A stretch of 64,000 nt of DNA. It comes from Salarchaeum japonicum. Its GTDB lineage: Archaea > Halobacteriota > Halobacteria > Halobacteriales > Halobacteriaceae. Below the pieces are notes generated by a model. That model did not search any database. It saw only the letters and a list, made by a program, of their open reading frames with translations, and had not been told where the DNA came from. The DNA lies in NCBI RefSeq assembly GCF_020614395.1, contig NZ_CP085324.1, positions 124,001 through 188,000 on the forward strand, read 5' to 3'. Below are positions 26,073-35,311 of the stretch, piece by piece. Made by a program: the position numbers and the translations under genes. Each line of letters begins with the position of its first letter. Position 1 is the first letter of the stretch.

Positions 26073-27458
26073 TTACCCGAACGGCCCCATGCCGCCCATG
26101 CCACCGCCGCCGCCACCGCCGCCCATCTTCTTCATCATGCGCTGCATGTCGCCGTCCCCCATCCCCTGGAACTGCTTCATCGTGCGCGCCATCATCTTGT
26201 GCTGTTCGAGGAGTTCCCGCACCGTCTCCTCAGACACGCCCGCGCCCTTCGCGACGCGGCGAATCTGGCTCGCGCCGACGCTCCGCGGGTTCTCCAACTC
26301 CTCCTCGGTCATGGAGTCCATCACGACCTCGAACTGCCGCATCCGGTCTTGGGTCACGTCCATCGCGTCGTCCGGGAGCTGATCCATCATCCCGCCGCCC
26401 ATCCCGGGAATCATGTCCATCACCTGCGACAGCGGTCCCATGTTGTTCAGGGCGTTCATCTGCTGACGCATGTCCTTCAGCGTGAACTCGCCCTTCAGCA
26501 TGTCCTCGGGGTCCCAGTCCTCCTCCTCGTCGCCGGTCTCCTCCATCGCGCGCTCCACGCGCTCGGTGAGCTGCTTCAGGTCGCCCATCCCGAGGAGGCG
26601 GGAGATGAAGCCGTCCGGCTCGAAGCGCTCGATGTCCTGCACGGTCTCCCCGGTTCCGAGGAACGCGATGGTGGAACCGGTCTCGTTCACGGCGGTGAGC
26701 GCGCCGCCACCCTTCGCCGTCCCGTCCAGTTTCGAGATGACGACGCCGTCGATACCCACGGAGTCCTCGAACTGCCGCGCCTGGTCTTTCGCGCCCTGCC
26801 CGATGGCCGCGTCGAGCACGAGCAGCGACCGGTCGGGCTGGACTTCGGCCTCGATGTCCTCGATTTCGTCGATGAGGTCGTCCTCCAGCGCGTGCCGGCC
26901 CGCCGTGTCCACGATCTGCACGTCCGCGTCGGACGTGGCTTCGAGGCCGTCGCGCGCGATTTTCACGGGGTCGTCCTCGTCCGGGTCGCCGTAGAAATCC
27001 ACTTCGGCGCGCTCCGTCATCTGCTTCGCCTGGTCGTACGCGCCCGGCCGGAACGTGTCCGTCTGGATGACCGCGGGACGGAGGCCTTTCTTCGAGAACC
27101 ACCACGCCATCTTCGCCGCCGAGGTCGTTTTCCCCGACCCCTGGAGGCCCGCGAGCATGATGGTTTGTTCCTCCAGCGGGAGGTTCGTCGAATCGCCGAC
27201 GAGTCCGACGAGTTCCTCGTAGACGATGCGGAGCACGTGGTCGCGCGCCGTCGTGCCGCCCGGCGGTTCCTCCTCCAACGCCCGCTCCTTGATGGAGTCG
27301 GAGAGATCCATCACGAGGCTGACGTCCACGTCCGCCTGCAGCAAGGAGCGCTGAATCTCCTTGACGACCTCGTCCACGTCCTCCTCGGAGATGCGGGACT
27401 GCCCGCGCAGTTTATCGAGAGTGCCCCGCAGGGAACTCCCCAGGTCGTCGAGTACCAT
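26073..27458 (-). CDS. ffh: signal recognition particle protein SRP54
   Basis: GTPase of 461 residues that binds SRP RNA and signal sequences. The N domain covers about 1-95. The G domain starts with G1 GLQGSGKTT (104-112) and continues with DTAGRH near 188-193 and [11 protein letters not shown] near 249-259. The methionine-rich M domain (about 330-445) ends in a Gly/Met tail ([14 protein letters not shown]). A CTTTAA box lies about 27 bp before the ATG. FtsY lies 1 kb away on the same strand, so both GTPases of the targeting cycle are close. Confidence 0.95.
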   Translation of the reverse strand: MVLDDLGSSLRGTLDKLRGQSRISEEDVDEVVKEIQRSLLQADVDVSLVMDLSDSIKERALEEEPPGGTTARDHVLRIVYEELVGLVGDSTNLPLEEQTIMLAGLQGSGKTTSAAKMAWWFSKKGLRPAVIQTDTFRPGAYDQAKQMTERAEVDFYGDPDEDDPVKIARDGLEATSDADVQIVDTAGRHALEDDLIDEIEDIEAEVQPDRSLLVLDAAIGQGAKDQARQFEDSVGIDGVVISKLDGTAKGGGALTAVNETGSTIAFLGTGETVQDIERFEPDGFISRLLGMGDLKQLTERVERAMEETGDEEEDWDPEDMLKGEFTLKDMRQQMNALNNMGPLSQVMDMIPGMGGGMMDQLPDDAMDVTQDRMRQFEVVMDSMTEEELENPRSVGASQIRRVAKGAGVSEETVRELLEQHKMMARTMKQFQGMGDGDMQRMMKKMGGGGGGGGMGGMGPFG

Positions 27459-27510
27459 TTGAATACGAGTAGTCGCCGCGTCCGTTAAAGGCTTTTTCTG
27501 CCCGTTTCAC

Positions 27511-27981
27511 CTACTCCGGGTACGGAACGTCGTCCTCGATGCGGTAGTACCCGTGGAGCGTGCGCTCCCCGCGACCGCCGGGCGGCGACCCGACGAACAC
27601 CCCGAACCGTCCCGCGTCCGGGTACACCGTCACGTCCGGTTCGTTCATCGTGGACACCGCGAGATATCGGAGCGGTTCCGCGGAGTCGTTGACGACGCGG
27701 TGGCCGCCCGACTCGTCCGCAGGAAGGGAGACGTAGTCCCCGGCGGACAGGTCGTGTTCGCCGCCGTCCGCGCGGAGCGTTCCCGTTCCGTCAAGGACGT
27801 ACAGCGCCTCCTCGTTCGCCGTGTGGTAGTGGTAGGGCCACGACGCCTCCCCCGGTGGAAGCTCGTACAGACTACACCCGATGTCGTCGCCGTCCCCCTC
27901 TTCTCCCAGGTGTTTCCGCCGAATCCCGCCACTTCCGCCGCTCTCCGACCACTCCAGGCTCTCCGATGTCACGCGCTCCAT
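27511..27981 (-). CDS. cupin-domain protein
   Basis: Single-domain cupin of 156 residues. The metal motif 1 is present as PYHYHTANEEALYVLDG (near 49-65) and motif 2 as PADESGGHRVVND (near 87-99). Cupins include sugar-phosphate isomerases, dioxygenases and sensors; nothing here decides which. The tail with GSPPGGRGERTLHGYYR may form part of the dimer interface. The start at 27981 is where the family sequence begins. It is 53 bp from the SRP54 start. Confidence 0.78.
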   Translation of the reverse strand: MERVTSESLEWSESGGSGGIRRKHLGEEGDGDDIGCSLYELPPGEASWPYHYHTANEEALYVLDGTGTLRADGGEHDLSAGDYVSLPADESGGHRVVNDSAEPLRYLAVSTMNEPDVTVYPDAGRFGVFVGSPPGGRGERTLHGYYRIEDDVPYPE

Positions 27982-28056
27982 ACGCCGCCGTCCCCCGCGA
28001 CCGTGATAAGAATTGGCGTGCGACGGCCTTTCCCCGGCGGCCCGCCTACCGTGGGT

Positions 28057-28509
28057 GTGACCGAGACGCTTCACGCCACGCGCGCGCTCCTCTCCGTGCT
28101 CTGCGACCTCGCCGCGGACGCCGACCCCCGCCCTATCGACGTATCGCTCGCCGCCACGCCCGCCCGCGACCTCCAACCCACCACCGAGGACGCGGGCGTC
28201 GCGCTCGCCAGCATCCCCGACGACACCCGCGTCCTCAGCGACTTCTACTTCCCTGACGCCGGCGACTCCATCAACCGCGTGTTCGGCATGGATCTCACCA
28301 CGCCCTCGGGGAAGACGGACGCGCGCTTCCTCTCCCACCCGAAGGGCGACCCCTCGGTATCGACGACGGACGACCTCCACGCCCGCCTCCTCGTCGGCGT
28401 GCCGCCGTGGAACCCGGACGACGTGCGCGCGTACGACCGGAACGGCAGACGGCTGTCGCTCACCGTCGTCGCCGCCGAAACGGAAGAAGACGCGTCAGTC
28501 CTCGACTAA
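28057..28509 (+). CDS. conserved haloarchaeal hypothetical protein
   Basis: Protein of about 150 residues, not recognised. The most likely start is the GTG at 28057 (TETLHATRALLSVLCDLA follows); a GTG at 28051 is possible. It is soluble, acidic and has no clear motif; GVALASIPDDTRVLSDFYFP and DDLHARLLVGVPPWN are candidate family blocks. Coding is supported by the third-position GC pattern and by its position between cupin and ftsY. It overlaps the convergent ftsY stop by 15 bp. Confidence 0.6.
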   Translation: MTETLHATRALLSVLCDLAADADPRPIDVSLAATPARDLQPTTEDAGVALASIPDDTRVLSDFYFPDAGDSINRVFGMDLTTPSGKTDARFLSHPKGDPSVSTTDDLHARLLVGVPPWNPDDVRAYDRNGRRLSLTVVAAETEEDASVLD

Positions 28510-29649
28510 GTCCGCGACCAACGCTTCGGGGTCGAAGCGTTCGAGGTCGTCGTACCCCTGGCCCGTCCCGAGGAAGAGGATGGGCTTTCCGGTGACGTGC
28601 GACACCGAGATGGCCGCGCCGCCCTGCGAATCGGCGTCGGCTTTCGTCAGAATCGTGCCGTCGATTTCGGCGGCGTTATCGAACTCGCGCGCGCGGTTCA
28701 CCGCGTCCTGCCCCGCCACCGCCTCGTCCACGAACACGGTCATGTCGGGGTCGACGACGCGCTCTATCTTCTCCAGTTGACTCATCAGGTCGTCGGACGT
28801 GTGCAGGCGGCCGGCCGTATCCCCGAGCACCACGTCCACGTCGTTCGCCTCCGCGTACTCCACTGCGTCGTAGATGACGGCCGCGGGGTCGCCGCCCTGC
28901 TCGTGCGCGATGAGCTTCCGGTCGAGGTTCCGCGCGTGCTCCCGAATCTGCTCGTTCGCGCCCGCCCGGTAGGTGTCGCCGTTCGCCAACACGGACGAGA
29001 AGCCGTGGTCGGCGAGGTACTCGGAGAGCTTCGCGATGCTCGTCGTCTTCCCCACGCCGTTCACGCCCGTGAAGATGACGACGACCGGCTTCTCGGACTC
29101 CGCGATGCGTTCGAGGAAGTCGAACTGCCCCACCGAAATCACGGACAGCAACGCGTCCTCCAGGGCGTCCTCGACGATGGAACCCGTGGACTCGGTGAAC
29201 TTCCGCTCCTCGCCCACGAGGTCGTCCCGAATCGCCTCCAATATCTCGTCCACGACGCTCATCTCCACGTCGCCCGACAGGAGCGCGAGTTCGAGCTCTC
29301 GAAGCGGCTCCTCCAGGTCGTCCTCGTCGATAACGACCCGACCGCGCGCGAACGACTTCGCGCGCGACGCCAACCCCGCGGACGACGACTCGTCCTCCTC
29401 GTCGGGCTCGGACTCGTCCTCGGACGGCTCGGCGGGTTCGGCGTCCGCGGTCTCGGTTTCCGCCTCCGCGACCGCGTCCGACTCCGGTTCCGACTCGGCG
29501 ACGTCCGCGGATTCCGATTCCGCGACCGCGGATTCAGCGTCGGCTTCCGCGTCCGCCTGTTCGGCGTCCGCTTCCTCCGCGGCCTCCTCCACGGACTCCT
29601 CCGCGTCCGACTTGAACCGGCCGAGTTTCTCCTTCAGCCCGTCGAACAT
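28495..29649 (-). CDS. ftsY: signal recognition particle receptor FtsY
   Basis: SRP GTPase receptor of 384 residues. Residues about 12-92 are an extremely acidic Ala/Glu/Asp/Ser segment (the A domain, enlarged in halophiles) thought to bring the protein to the membrane. The NG domain follows, with G1 FTGVNGVGKTT near 193-203, DTAGRLHTS near 274 and TKADADSQGG near 334. It starts 3 bp after the prefoldin gene and is likely in an operon with it. Together with SRP54 it covers co-translational targeting. Confidence 0.95.
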   Translation of the reverse strand: MFDGLKEKLGRFKSDAEESVEEAAEEADAEQADAEADAESAVAESESADVAESEPESDAVAEAETETADAEPAEPSEDESEPDEEDESSSAGLASRAKSFARGRVVIDEDDLEEPLRELELALLSGDVEMSVVDEILEAIRDDLVGEERKFTESTGSIVEDALEDALLSVISVGQFDFLERIAESEKPVVVIFTGVNGVGKTTSIAKLSEYLADHGFSSVLANGDTYRAGANEQIREHARNLDRKLIAHEQGGDPAAVIYDAVEYAEANDVDVVLGDTAGRLHTSDDLMSQLEKIERVVDPDMTVFVDEAVAGQDAVNRAREFDNAAEIDGTILTKADADSQGGAAISVSHVTGKPILFLGTGQGYDDLERFDPEALVADLVED

Positions 29650-29652
29650 TCC

Positions 29653-30120
29653 CTATTCGTCCTCGCCCTGCTCCTGCATGCCCTGCATCTGCTGCTGCAT
29701 CATCTGCTGCTGGGCCTGCTGGGCCTGCTGTTCGAGCTGCTGGCTCTCGGACTCCAGCTCGGCGATCTCCTCCTGCACGTCGTCGATGCGGTCGTCCACC
29801 GTCTCCTTCTTCGACTCCAGCGTCTCCACGGCGTCCGCTTCCTCCTGCTCGGCCGCGTACCCGCCGCCGAGACCGACGACGACCTCGTCGATGTCCTCGA
29901 CTTCCGCGCGAACGTACGCGTCGCCGCCGAGCGGCACCTGCACCGTCGAACCCGTTTCGAGCAGGTCGAGCGCCTCGATGGCCTCGTCTATCTCCGTCTT
30001 CTCCGCTTCGAGGGACTCGACGTCCGCGCGAAGCTCCTCGATCTCCTCCTCGATGGCTTCGATTTCCTGTGAGAGCGCCTGAAGCTGCTGTCGACCGCCA
30101 CCACCGCCTCCAAGACTCAT
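29653..30120 (-). CDS. pfdA: prefoldin alpha subunit
   Basis: Chaperone subunit of 155 residues. Two long coiled coils (about 10-55 and 95-145) flank a beta-hairpin region (about 58-92, with VQVPLGGDAYVRAEV), the jellyfish-tentacle layout of archaeal prefoldin. The C-terminus is rich in Gln and Met (QQQMMQQQMQGMQEQ). The start at 30120 gives the Gly-rich lead MSLGGGGGGRQQ. It directly precedes ftsY, a common archaeal neighbourhood. Confidence 0.92.
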   Translation of the reverse strand: MSLGGGGGGRQQLQALSQEIEAIEEEIEELRADVESLEAEKTEIDEAIEALDLLETGSTVQVPLGGDAYVRAEVEDIDEVVVGLGGGYAAEQEEADAVETLESKKETVDDRIDDVQEEIAELESESQQLEQQAQQAQQQMMQQQMQGMQEQGEDE

Positions 30121-30234
30121 GATACCAGTAGAGCGGGCCGCGAGCGGGAAGTATCTTTCCAAGCCCTCACACGACACCGGCGCGTGCGCCCTCGAAGCGT
30201 CCACCGGCGCGCACCCGGTCGGCCGCGCGAAAAA

Positions 30235-30900
30235 TCAGTCGATGTAGCCGAGCGCGTCCTCGATACGGCCGAGCTCCGGCCCCGTCGTGTCCTCGCCGAC
30301 GACGTAGCCGTTCGAGTTCGCGACCAGACCGGAACCGACGAGCGGCGCGCCGTAGTTGATAGTGCCGATGTCCGCGGGGACGGAGAGCGCGTCCTCCACG
30401 GCGTCCAGTTCCTCGTCGGTCGATTTCGGGTGGCAGAGCACGCCGCGGTCGTTCGCGACGCCCGCCGTCCCGACGGTGTCCACGCCGCCCAGCGTCCCGC
30501 GCTCCACCGGCACGCCGAGCGTGTCCGCGACGATATCGACGGCGTCGGCCGAGAGGTCGGGATGGACGTACGCGCCGTCGTCGTTCGCCAACACGACGTT
30601 CCCCGCGGCGTTCACGCGCCCCGGGAGCGCGCCGACCGCGAGGTCTGTCTCCGCTTCGAGACGCTCGCGCTCACGGTCGCGAGCGCGACCGCTCAACACG
30701 AGGCCGTTGCTGTTCCCGGCGACCAGCGACCCGACCGTCGACGACCCGCCGACGGTCGTCCGAACTACTGGTGCCTCCAACTCGTCTTCGAGCGACGCGG
30801 CCACGTCGTCCTCGACGTCAGGCCGCACCACCACACAGTCGTCGGTCGCCCGCGCGAACACACCGACGTACGGGGACCCCGCGAACGACGTACGGAACAC
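30235..30900 (-). CDS. eif6: translation initiation factor aIF6
   Basis: Ribosome anti-association factor of 221 residues with a GTG start. It shows the five-fold pseudo-repeat of the pentein fold: similar blocks such as [27 protein letters not shown] and NSNGYVVGE recur about every 45 residues. It binds the 50S subunit near L14/L24 and blocks premature joining. It follows rpl31e by 3 bp. The 114-bp gap to pfdA is too short for the small LX (L18Ae) gene that sits here in some archaea. Confidence 0.93.
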   Translation of the reverse strand: MFRTSFAGSPYVGVFARATDDCVVVRPDVEDDVAASLEDELEAPVVRTTVGGSSTVGSLVAGNSNGLVLSGRARDRERERLEAETDLAVGALPGRVNAAGNVVLANDDGAYVHPDLSADAVDIVADTLGVPVERGTLGGVDTVGTAGVANDRGVLCHPKSTDEELDAVEDALSVPADIGTINYGAPLVGSGLVANSNGYVVGEDTTGPELGRIEDALGYID

Positions 30901-30903
30901 GAC

Positions 30904-31185
30904 TTACTCGTCCGCGTACTCCGCTTCCACGACGGGCTCGCCCTCCTCCGTGAAGCGAGCAGCGCGAACACGAACCTTGCTCGGCGGCTTCTTCTGACCG
31001 CGCGCCCACGCGACCTCGTTGATGGAGGGATCGAGACGCACCGCGTCCTCGTCCACGCTGAAGTGCTTCGCGAGGTGTTCGCGGATGAGCGTCATCGCCT
31101 TCCCCGCACGCTCGTGCTTCGGCTCCGCGAGCACGTCACGGAGGGGAACGGTCACGATCCGCTCCTCGAAATCACTCGCGCTCAT
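30904..31185 (-). CDS. rpl31e: 50S ribosomal protein L31e
   Basis: Ribosomal protein of 93 residues near the exit tunnel. The family core is visible as ERIVTVPLRDVL (8-19) and INEVAWARGQKKPPSKVRVR (55-74). The C-terminus is acidic, as usual for halophiles. The ATG shares a base with the L39e stop (TAATG), showing coupling. Confidence 0.94.
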   Translation of the reverse strand: MSASDFEERIVTVPLRDVLAEPKHERAGKAMTLIREHLAKHFSVDEDAVRLDPSINEVAWARGQKKPPSKVRVRAARFTEEGEPVVEAEYADE

Positions 31186-31337
31186 TATTCGTCAGTGTCG
31201 CTACGCCGCCAGTTCCGGCGCTTCGGGTTTCGCTGCACGTCACGATCCGTCTTCATGATAACCCACGCCGGAACCCGGCTGTTCTGGCGCTCCAGCTTCG
31301 CCAGCCGCTTCTTCTTGGACTTCGACTTCTTACCCAT
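31185..31337 (-). CDS. rpl39e: 50S ribosomal protein L39e
   Basis: Very basic tunnel protein of 50 residues ([18 protein letters not shown] at the N-terminus; [14 protein letters not shown] at the end). Length and sequence fit the family exactly. It heads the L39e-L31e-aIF6-(prefoldin-FtsY) run. A TTTATG box lies 26-31 bp upstream, giving a leaderless transcript. Confidence 0.95.
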   Translation of the reverse strand: MGKKSKSKKKRLAKLERQNSRVPAWVIMKTDRDVQRNPKRRNWRRSDTDE

Positions 31338-31362
31338 AGTGCCCGACGCTACACCTGCCGAG

Positions 31363-31368
31363 CATAAA
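31363..31368 (-). promoter_or_regulatory. TATA box of the rpl39e operon
   Basis: The minus strand reads TTTATG centred about 28 bp upstream of the L39e ATG. A pyrimidine-rich segment lies between it and the start. Confidence 0.5.
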
Positions 31369-31513
31369 GAATTGTCCTTTCCCACCCACCTTTTTGCAGG
31401 CGAGGCGCTGAGCGGCTCGTCTCGAAACACCTGACGCGAAAAAGCGCGACCGCTTCGCAGTCGCGTCCGGTACGACCGTGCCGCACAACAAACCGCGACC
31501 GCTCCACATGTTG

Positions 31514-31633
31514 AAGTAGGATGCCGGGGCCAGCGTGCGGCGTGCTCTGAGAGAAGCGCGGGCGAGAGCGCGAAACCCCGGCGGTGCGCTCGCCCGCGAA
31601 CGCCGACGCACCGCCGTGAACGCACACCTACTT
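31514..31633 (+). ncRNA. candidate structured RNA or 5' leader of the NSS transporter
   Basis: Several exact complementary pairs nest or interlock in 120 nt. An outer helix pairs 31514-31520 (AAGTAGG) with 31627-31633 (CCTACTT). Inside it, 31523-31529 (GCCGGGG) pairs with 31576-31582; this stem encloses a hairpin CGTGCT/AGCGCG (31541-31546, 31555-31560) with loop CTGAGAGA. Two 10-bp perfect helices can also form: 31557-31566 with 31589-31598, and 31579-31588 with 31607-31616. Their arms interleave with no spacer, as in an H-type pseudoknot, and the second competes with the GCCGGGG stem. It ends 24 nt before the transporter start. Strand, expression and function are inferred; chance pairing in GC-rich DNA is the main alternative. 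Confidence 0.4.
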
Positions 31634-31657
31634 GACGGCTCACGTCGCACGCCCGGT

Positions 31658-33058
31658 ATGGCGACGGAACGCTGGTCTTCCAGGCTCGGATTCCTGCTCG
31701 CGACGGTCGGTGCCGCGGTCGGCCTCGGGAACATCTGGCGGTTCTCCGCGGTCGTCGGCACGAACGGCGGCGGCGCGTACCTCGTTCCCTACCTGCTCGC
31801 CGCGTTCGTCTGCGCCGTCCCCCTGCTCGTCCTCGAACTCTCCGTTGGGCGCGCACTCCGCACCGACGTGGTGTCCGCGTTCGCGTCCGTGAAACGCCGG
31901 TACGCCGCGTTCGGCTGGCTCGTTGTCGCGGGCGTCCTCCTCGTTCTGAGTTACTACCTCGTCCTCACCGGCTGGGTACTCGGGTTCGCCGTCTCGTGGA
32001 CCGCCGGCTCCGGCACGGCGTTCGCGGCGTTCACGAGCGGCTGGCAGCCGGTCGCGTACTTCGTGCTCGCCACCGCGCTCACCGGCGGCATCGTGTCCCT
32101 CGGCGTCCGCGGCGGCATCGAACGCATGGCGACGGTGGTGATGCCGGTCGTCTTCTTCGTCCTCGTCGCGCTCGCCGTCTACGCCGTCACGCTCTCCGGC
32201 TGGAACGAGGCCGCGAGCTTCCTCTTCACGCCAGACCTCTCCGTCCTCGGCGACCCCGCACTCTGGAGCGCCGCGTTCGGCCAGGTGTTCTTCTCGCTCT
32301 CCGTCGGCCAGGGAATCATGCTCACGTACGGGAGCTACGTGGACGAGGGAACCGACCTCCGGCGGTCGGCGCTCCTCATCACCGTCGCCGACATCGCGGC
32401 CGCTGTCGTCGCGGGCCTCGTCATCTTCCCCATCGTGTTCAGCTTCGGCCTCCAGCCAACGCTCGGCACGGAACTCGCGTTCACGACGCTCCCGACGGCG
32501 TTCGCCGCGATGCCGTTCGGGCGCGTCGTCGCCGTCGCGTTCTTCGGCCTGCTGTTCTTCGCCGCGCTCTCCTCCGCCGTCTCCCTCCTCGAAGTCGGCG
32601 TCGCCGCCGCGACGAACAGCACGCGCCTCGACCGCCGCACCGCGACGGTCGCGCTCACCGCGGGCGTCTTCCTGCTCGGCGTTCCGTCCGCGCTCAGCTA
32701 CAGCCCGCTCGACTTCGCGGTCGCCGGCACGCCGGTTCTCGACCTCGTGGACGAGTCCGTCGGGACGTACGCGCTCCCGGTCTCCGCGATTCTCGTCGCC
32801 GCCGTCTTCGCGTGGCGCGCCGACCTGCCCGCCGTCCGCGCCGACCTCGGGCCGTTCCTCGCGCTCGTGAAGTACCTCACGCCCACGCTCCTCGTCCTCG
32901 TCACCGCGGCGAAAGCACTCGGCGTCGCGCGGCCGGCGTGGCGGCTTCTCGTCGCCCGGAGCCGCGACCACCCCCTGCTCGCGCTCGGCGTCGCGCTCAC
33001 CGCCCTGGCCGCTGTCGCCGCCGTCGCCTACACTCGCGGGACACGCGACCGCCGCTAG
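31658..33058 (+). CDS. NSS-family sodium-dependent transporter
   Basis: Neurotransmitter:sodium symporter family (SNF) protein of 466 residues with 11-12 transmembrane helices. TM1 has the family hallmark [14 protein letters not shown] (17-30), which forms Na and substrate sites, followed by [10 protein letters not shown] (36-45). Members import amino acids or tryptophan-like compounds with sodium; the substrate cannot be deduced. The downstream end converges with the ligA stop, overlapping by 4 bp. A strongly foldable stretch lies just upstream. Confidence 0.9.
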   Translation: MATERWSSRLGFLLATVGAAVGLGNIWRFSAVVGTNGGGAYLVPYLLAAFVCAVPLLVLELSVGRALRTDVVSAFASVKRRYAAFGWLVVAGVLLVLSYYLVLTGWVLGFAVSWTAGSGTAFAAFTSGWQPVAYFVLATALTGGIVSLGVRGGIERMATVVMPVVFFVLVALAVYAVTLSGWNEAASFLFTPDLSVLGDPALWSAAFGQVFFSLSVGQGIMLTYGSYVDEGTDLRRSALLITVADIAAAVVAGLVIFPIVFSFGLQPTLGTELAFTTLPTAFAAMPFGRVVAVAFFGLLFFAALSSAVSLLEVGVAAATNSTRLDRRTATVALTAGVFLLGVPSALSYSPLDFAVAGTPVLDLVDESVGTYALPVSAILVAAVFAWRADLPAVRADLGPFLALVKYLTPTLLVLVTAAKALGVARPAWRLLVARSRDHPLLALGVALTALAAVAAVAYTRGTRDRR

Positions 33059-35205
33059 ACCTCGATACCGCGGTCGTCGAGCAGTTCGAAGAACTCCTCG
33101 GGCGAGAGCACGGGAACGCCCTCTGTGTCTGCGTCCTCGCGCTTCGTCGTTCCGGGGTTGTCGCCGACGACGAGGTAGTCCGTGTTCGAGGAGACGCTTC
33201 CCGTTGCGTTCCCGCCGTGTTCCTCGACGAGCGCTTCGAGTTCGTCCCGCGTCCAGTCCTCGACCGACCCCGTGAACACGACCGTGAGTCCATCCAGTTC
33301 GCTCCCCGTCTCCTCGGATTCGACGTGCGGCGTGACGCCGCGGTCGCGCAGGCGCTCGATGACGTCGCGGTTCCGCTCGTTCTCGAAGAACTCCCGAATC
33401 TCGCCCGCGACGGTCTCTCCGACGCCGTCCACCTCACGGAGGTCGTCCTCGCTCGCGTCGAGCACCGCGTCGAGGCCGCCGAAGTGCCGCGCGAGGTCGC
33501 GCGCGACCGTCGGCCCGACCTCGGGGATGCCGATGGCGGCGAGGAACTCGGCGAGCGACGGGTCTCGGGAGTCCGCCAGTTCGTCCACGAGCTTCCGCGC
33601 GCTCGTCTCCCCCCACCCGTCCAGTTCCGCGATGTCGTCCACGGTGAGCTCGTAGAGGTCGGCGACGCTGTCCACGAGCCCTTCCTCGACGAACTGCTCG
33701 GCGGCTTCCGTGCCGAGTCCTTCGATGTCGAGGCCGTCGTCGCTCGCGAAGTACTCGACGGAACGCTTCAACTGCGCGGGACACGCGAGCCCGCCCGTGC
33801 AGTAGTGTAGCGGCCCGCGGCGCTCGGTCTCGCTCCCGCAGACCGGGCACTCGTCGGGCATCTCGAAGTGGCCCGTAGCGTGCTTCTCCACGACTTCGTC
33901 CACGTACGGGATGACTTCGCCCGCGCGCTCGACCCGGACGTCGTCCCCGACGTTCACGTCCATCGCCGCGATTTCGTCCTGGTTGTGGAGGCTCGCGCGC
34001 GACACGGTCACCCCGGCCACGTCCACGGGTTCGAGCAACGCCACGGGCGTCAGACGGCCCGTCCGCCCCACCTGCACGACGATGTCCGTGATGCGCGTCG
34101 TCTCGGAGCGCGCGGGGAACTTGTACGCGTACGCCCAGCGGTAGTGTCGGCTCGTCGTCCCGAGGTCGGCGCACTGCGCGCGCGAGTTCACCTTGTAGAC
34201 GACGCCGTCTATCTCGTAGTCCAGGTCCTCGCGTGCGTCCTGCAGTTCGTTCCGGTACGCGATGGCGTCCTCGATGTCCTCGACGAGGCGGGTGCGGTCG
34301 TTCACCTTGAGCCCCCAGTCGGGGAACTGCTCGTGTTCGCTCCAGTGCGTGTCGAGGCCCTCCGCGCCGAGCGCGCCCCGGGACGCCGTCGCGTCCGCCA
34401 CGTCCTCCTCGCGCTCGCCGGCGGCGAGGATGTCGTAGAAGAAGCAGTCGAGCGGCCGGTCGGCGGTCACGGACGGATCGAGCTGGCGGAGCGTGCCCGC
34501 GGCGGCGTTCCGCGGGTTCGCGAACGGCTCCTCGCCCGCTTCGACGCGCTCCCGGTTGTGCTCCTGGAACGCCTCGCGCGGCATGTACACCTCCCCGCGG
34601 ACGGCGAGGAAGCCGGGGTGGTCGCCGCGGAGGCGGGAGGGAACGCTCTCGATGGTGCGGACGTTCTCCGTCACGTCCTCTCCCGTCTGGCCGTCGCCCC
34701 GGGTCGCGGCGCGAACGTACCGGCCGTCCTCGTAGACGATTTCGATCGAGAGGCCGTCGAATTTCGGCTCGCAGACGTAGTCCACGTCGCCGTCGACGTT
34801 CCGCCGCACGCGCTCGTCGAACTCCCGCACGTCCGATTCGTCGCCGCTCGAATCGATCGACAGCATCGGCGCGACGTGCTCGACGGTGCCGAGTTCCTCG
34901 ACGGGTTCGCCGCCGACGCGTCGCGTGGGCGAGTCCTCGGCCCGGAGGTCGAACGCGTCTTCGAGTTCCTGCAGGCGCTCGAACAACCGGTCGTACGCGC
35001 GGTCGGAGATGACGGGGTCGTTCAGCACGTAGTACCGGTAGTCGTGGAACCGCACGGCCTCCCGGAGGCGCGCGACCTGCGTTTCCGCCTCCCCCTCGCT
35101 GAGGGAGTCCGCGTCCTCGAACGCCGTCTTCGGGTTCGTGATGTAGGGGTTCTCGGGGTCGAGGTTCGCGGCTCCCTCCAGGTCGTCGAACGCCGCGTCT
35201 GACAT
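33055..35205 (-). CDS. ligA: NAD-dependent DNA ligase
   Basis: DNA ligase of 716 residues of the bacterial NAD type. In order: Ia domain with the NMN-binding residues (HDYRYYVLNDPVISD near 54-68), adenylation domain with K148 in EPKFDG, OB fold, a Cys4 zinc finger (CPVC then CTGGLAC near 440-462), helix-hairpin-helix repeats (about 490-620) and a C-terminal BRCT domain (about 640-716). NAD ligases are standard in bacteria but rare in archaea; haloarchaea are a known exception, presumably by lateral transfer, alongside their ATP ligase. The protein has fully halophilic, acidic composition, so the transfer is old. A CTTTACC box sits upstream at about -28. Confidence 0.94.
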   Translation of the reverse strand: MSDAAFDDLEGAANLDPENPYITNPKTAFEDADSLSEGEAETQVARLREAVRFHDYRYYVLNDPVISDRAYDRLFERLQELEDAFDLRAEDSPTRRVGGEPVEELGTVEHVAPMLSIDSSGDESDVREFDERVRRNVDGDVDYVCEPKFDGLSIEIVYEDGRYVRAATRGDGQTGEDVTENVRTIESVPSRLRGDHPGFLAVRGEVYMPREAFQEHNRERVEAGEEPFANPRNAAAGTLRQLDPSVTADRPLDCFFYDILAAGEREEDVADATASRGALGAEGLDTHWSEHEQFPDWGLKVNDRTRLVEDIEDAIAYRNELQDAREDLDYEIDGVVYKVNSRAQCADLGTTSRHYRWAYAYKFPARSETTRITDIVVQVGRTGRLTPVALLEPVDVAGVTVSRASLHNQDEIAAMDVNVGDDVRVERAGEVIPYVDEVVEKHATGHFEMPDECPVCGSETERRGPLHYCTGGLACPAQLKRSVEYFASDDGLDIEGLGTEAAEQFVEEGLVDSVADLYELTVDDIAELDGWGETSARKLVDELADSRDPSLAEFLAAIGIPEVGPTVARDLARHFGGLDAVLDASEDDLREVDGVGETVAGEIREFFENERNRDVIERLRDRGVTPHVESEETGSELDGLTVVFTGSVEDWTRDELEALVEEHGGNATGSVSSNTDYLVVGDNPGTTKREDADTEGVPVLSPEEFFELLDDRGIEV

Positions 35206-35311
35206 GCCTCGGGGTACGACAGGGGGCGAGGTAAAGCACGGGGCTGCCCGCTCGCCGGCACTAGTTGCGCTGACCCACGACGCTTAACCCGCGTCCGCCC
35301 AATCCACGGGT

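Larger units (their letters stand above)
31338..31657. other. 320-bp gene-free stretch between rpl39e and the NSS transporter
   Basis: No open frame here looks coding. The left part holds the rpl39e promoter, a hairpin CGCGAC/GTCGCG around 31450-31470 and a 10-bp direct repeat (CGCGACCGCT). The right part is the foldable segment described separately at 31514-31633. The transporter ATG at 31658 has no clear TATA at -27, which leaves room for a longer 5' leader. Confidence 0.6.

Noticed and set aside
31540-31620. Glycine riboswitch before the NSS transporter
   Set aside because: The conserved core bases of the glycine aptamer are absent; only the genomic context is suggestive.
31514-31633. H/ACA guide RNA or SRP RNA
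   Set aside because: The CTGAGAGA loop recalls a K-loop, but no ACA follows the stem at the right distance and the length is far below SRP RNA.
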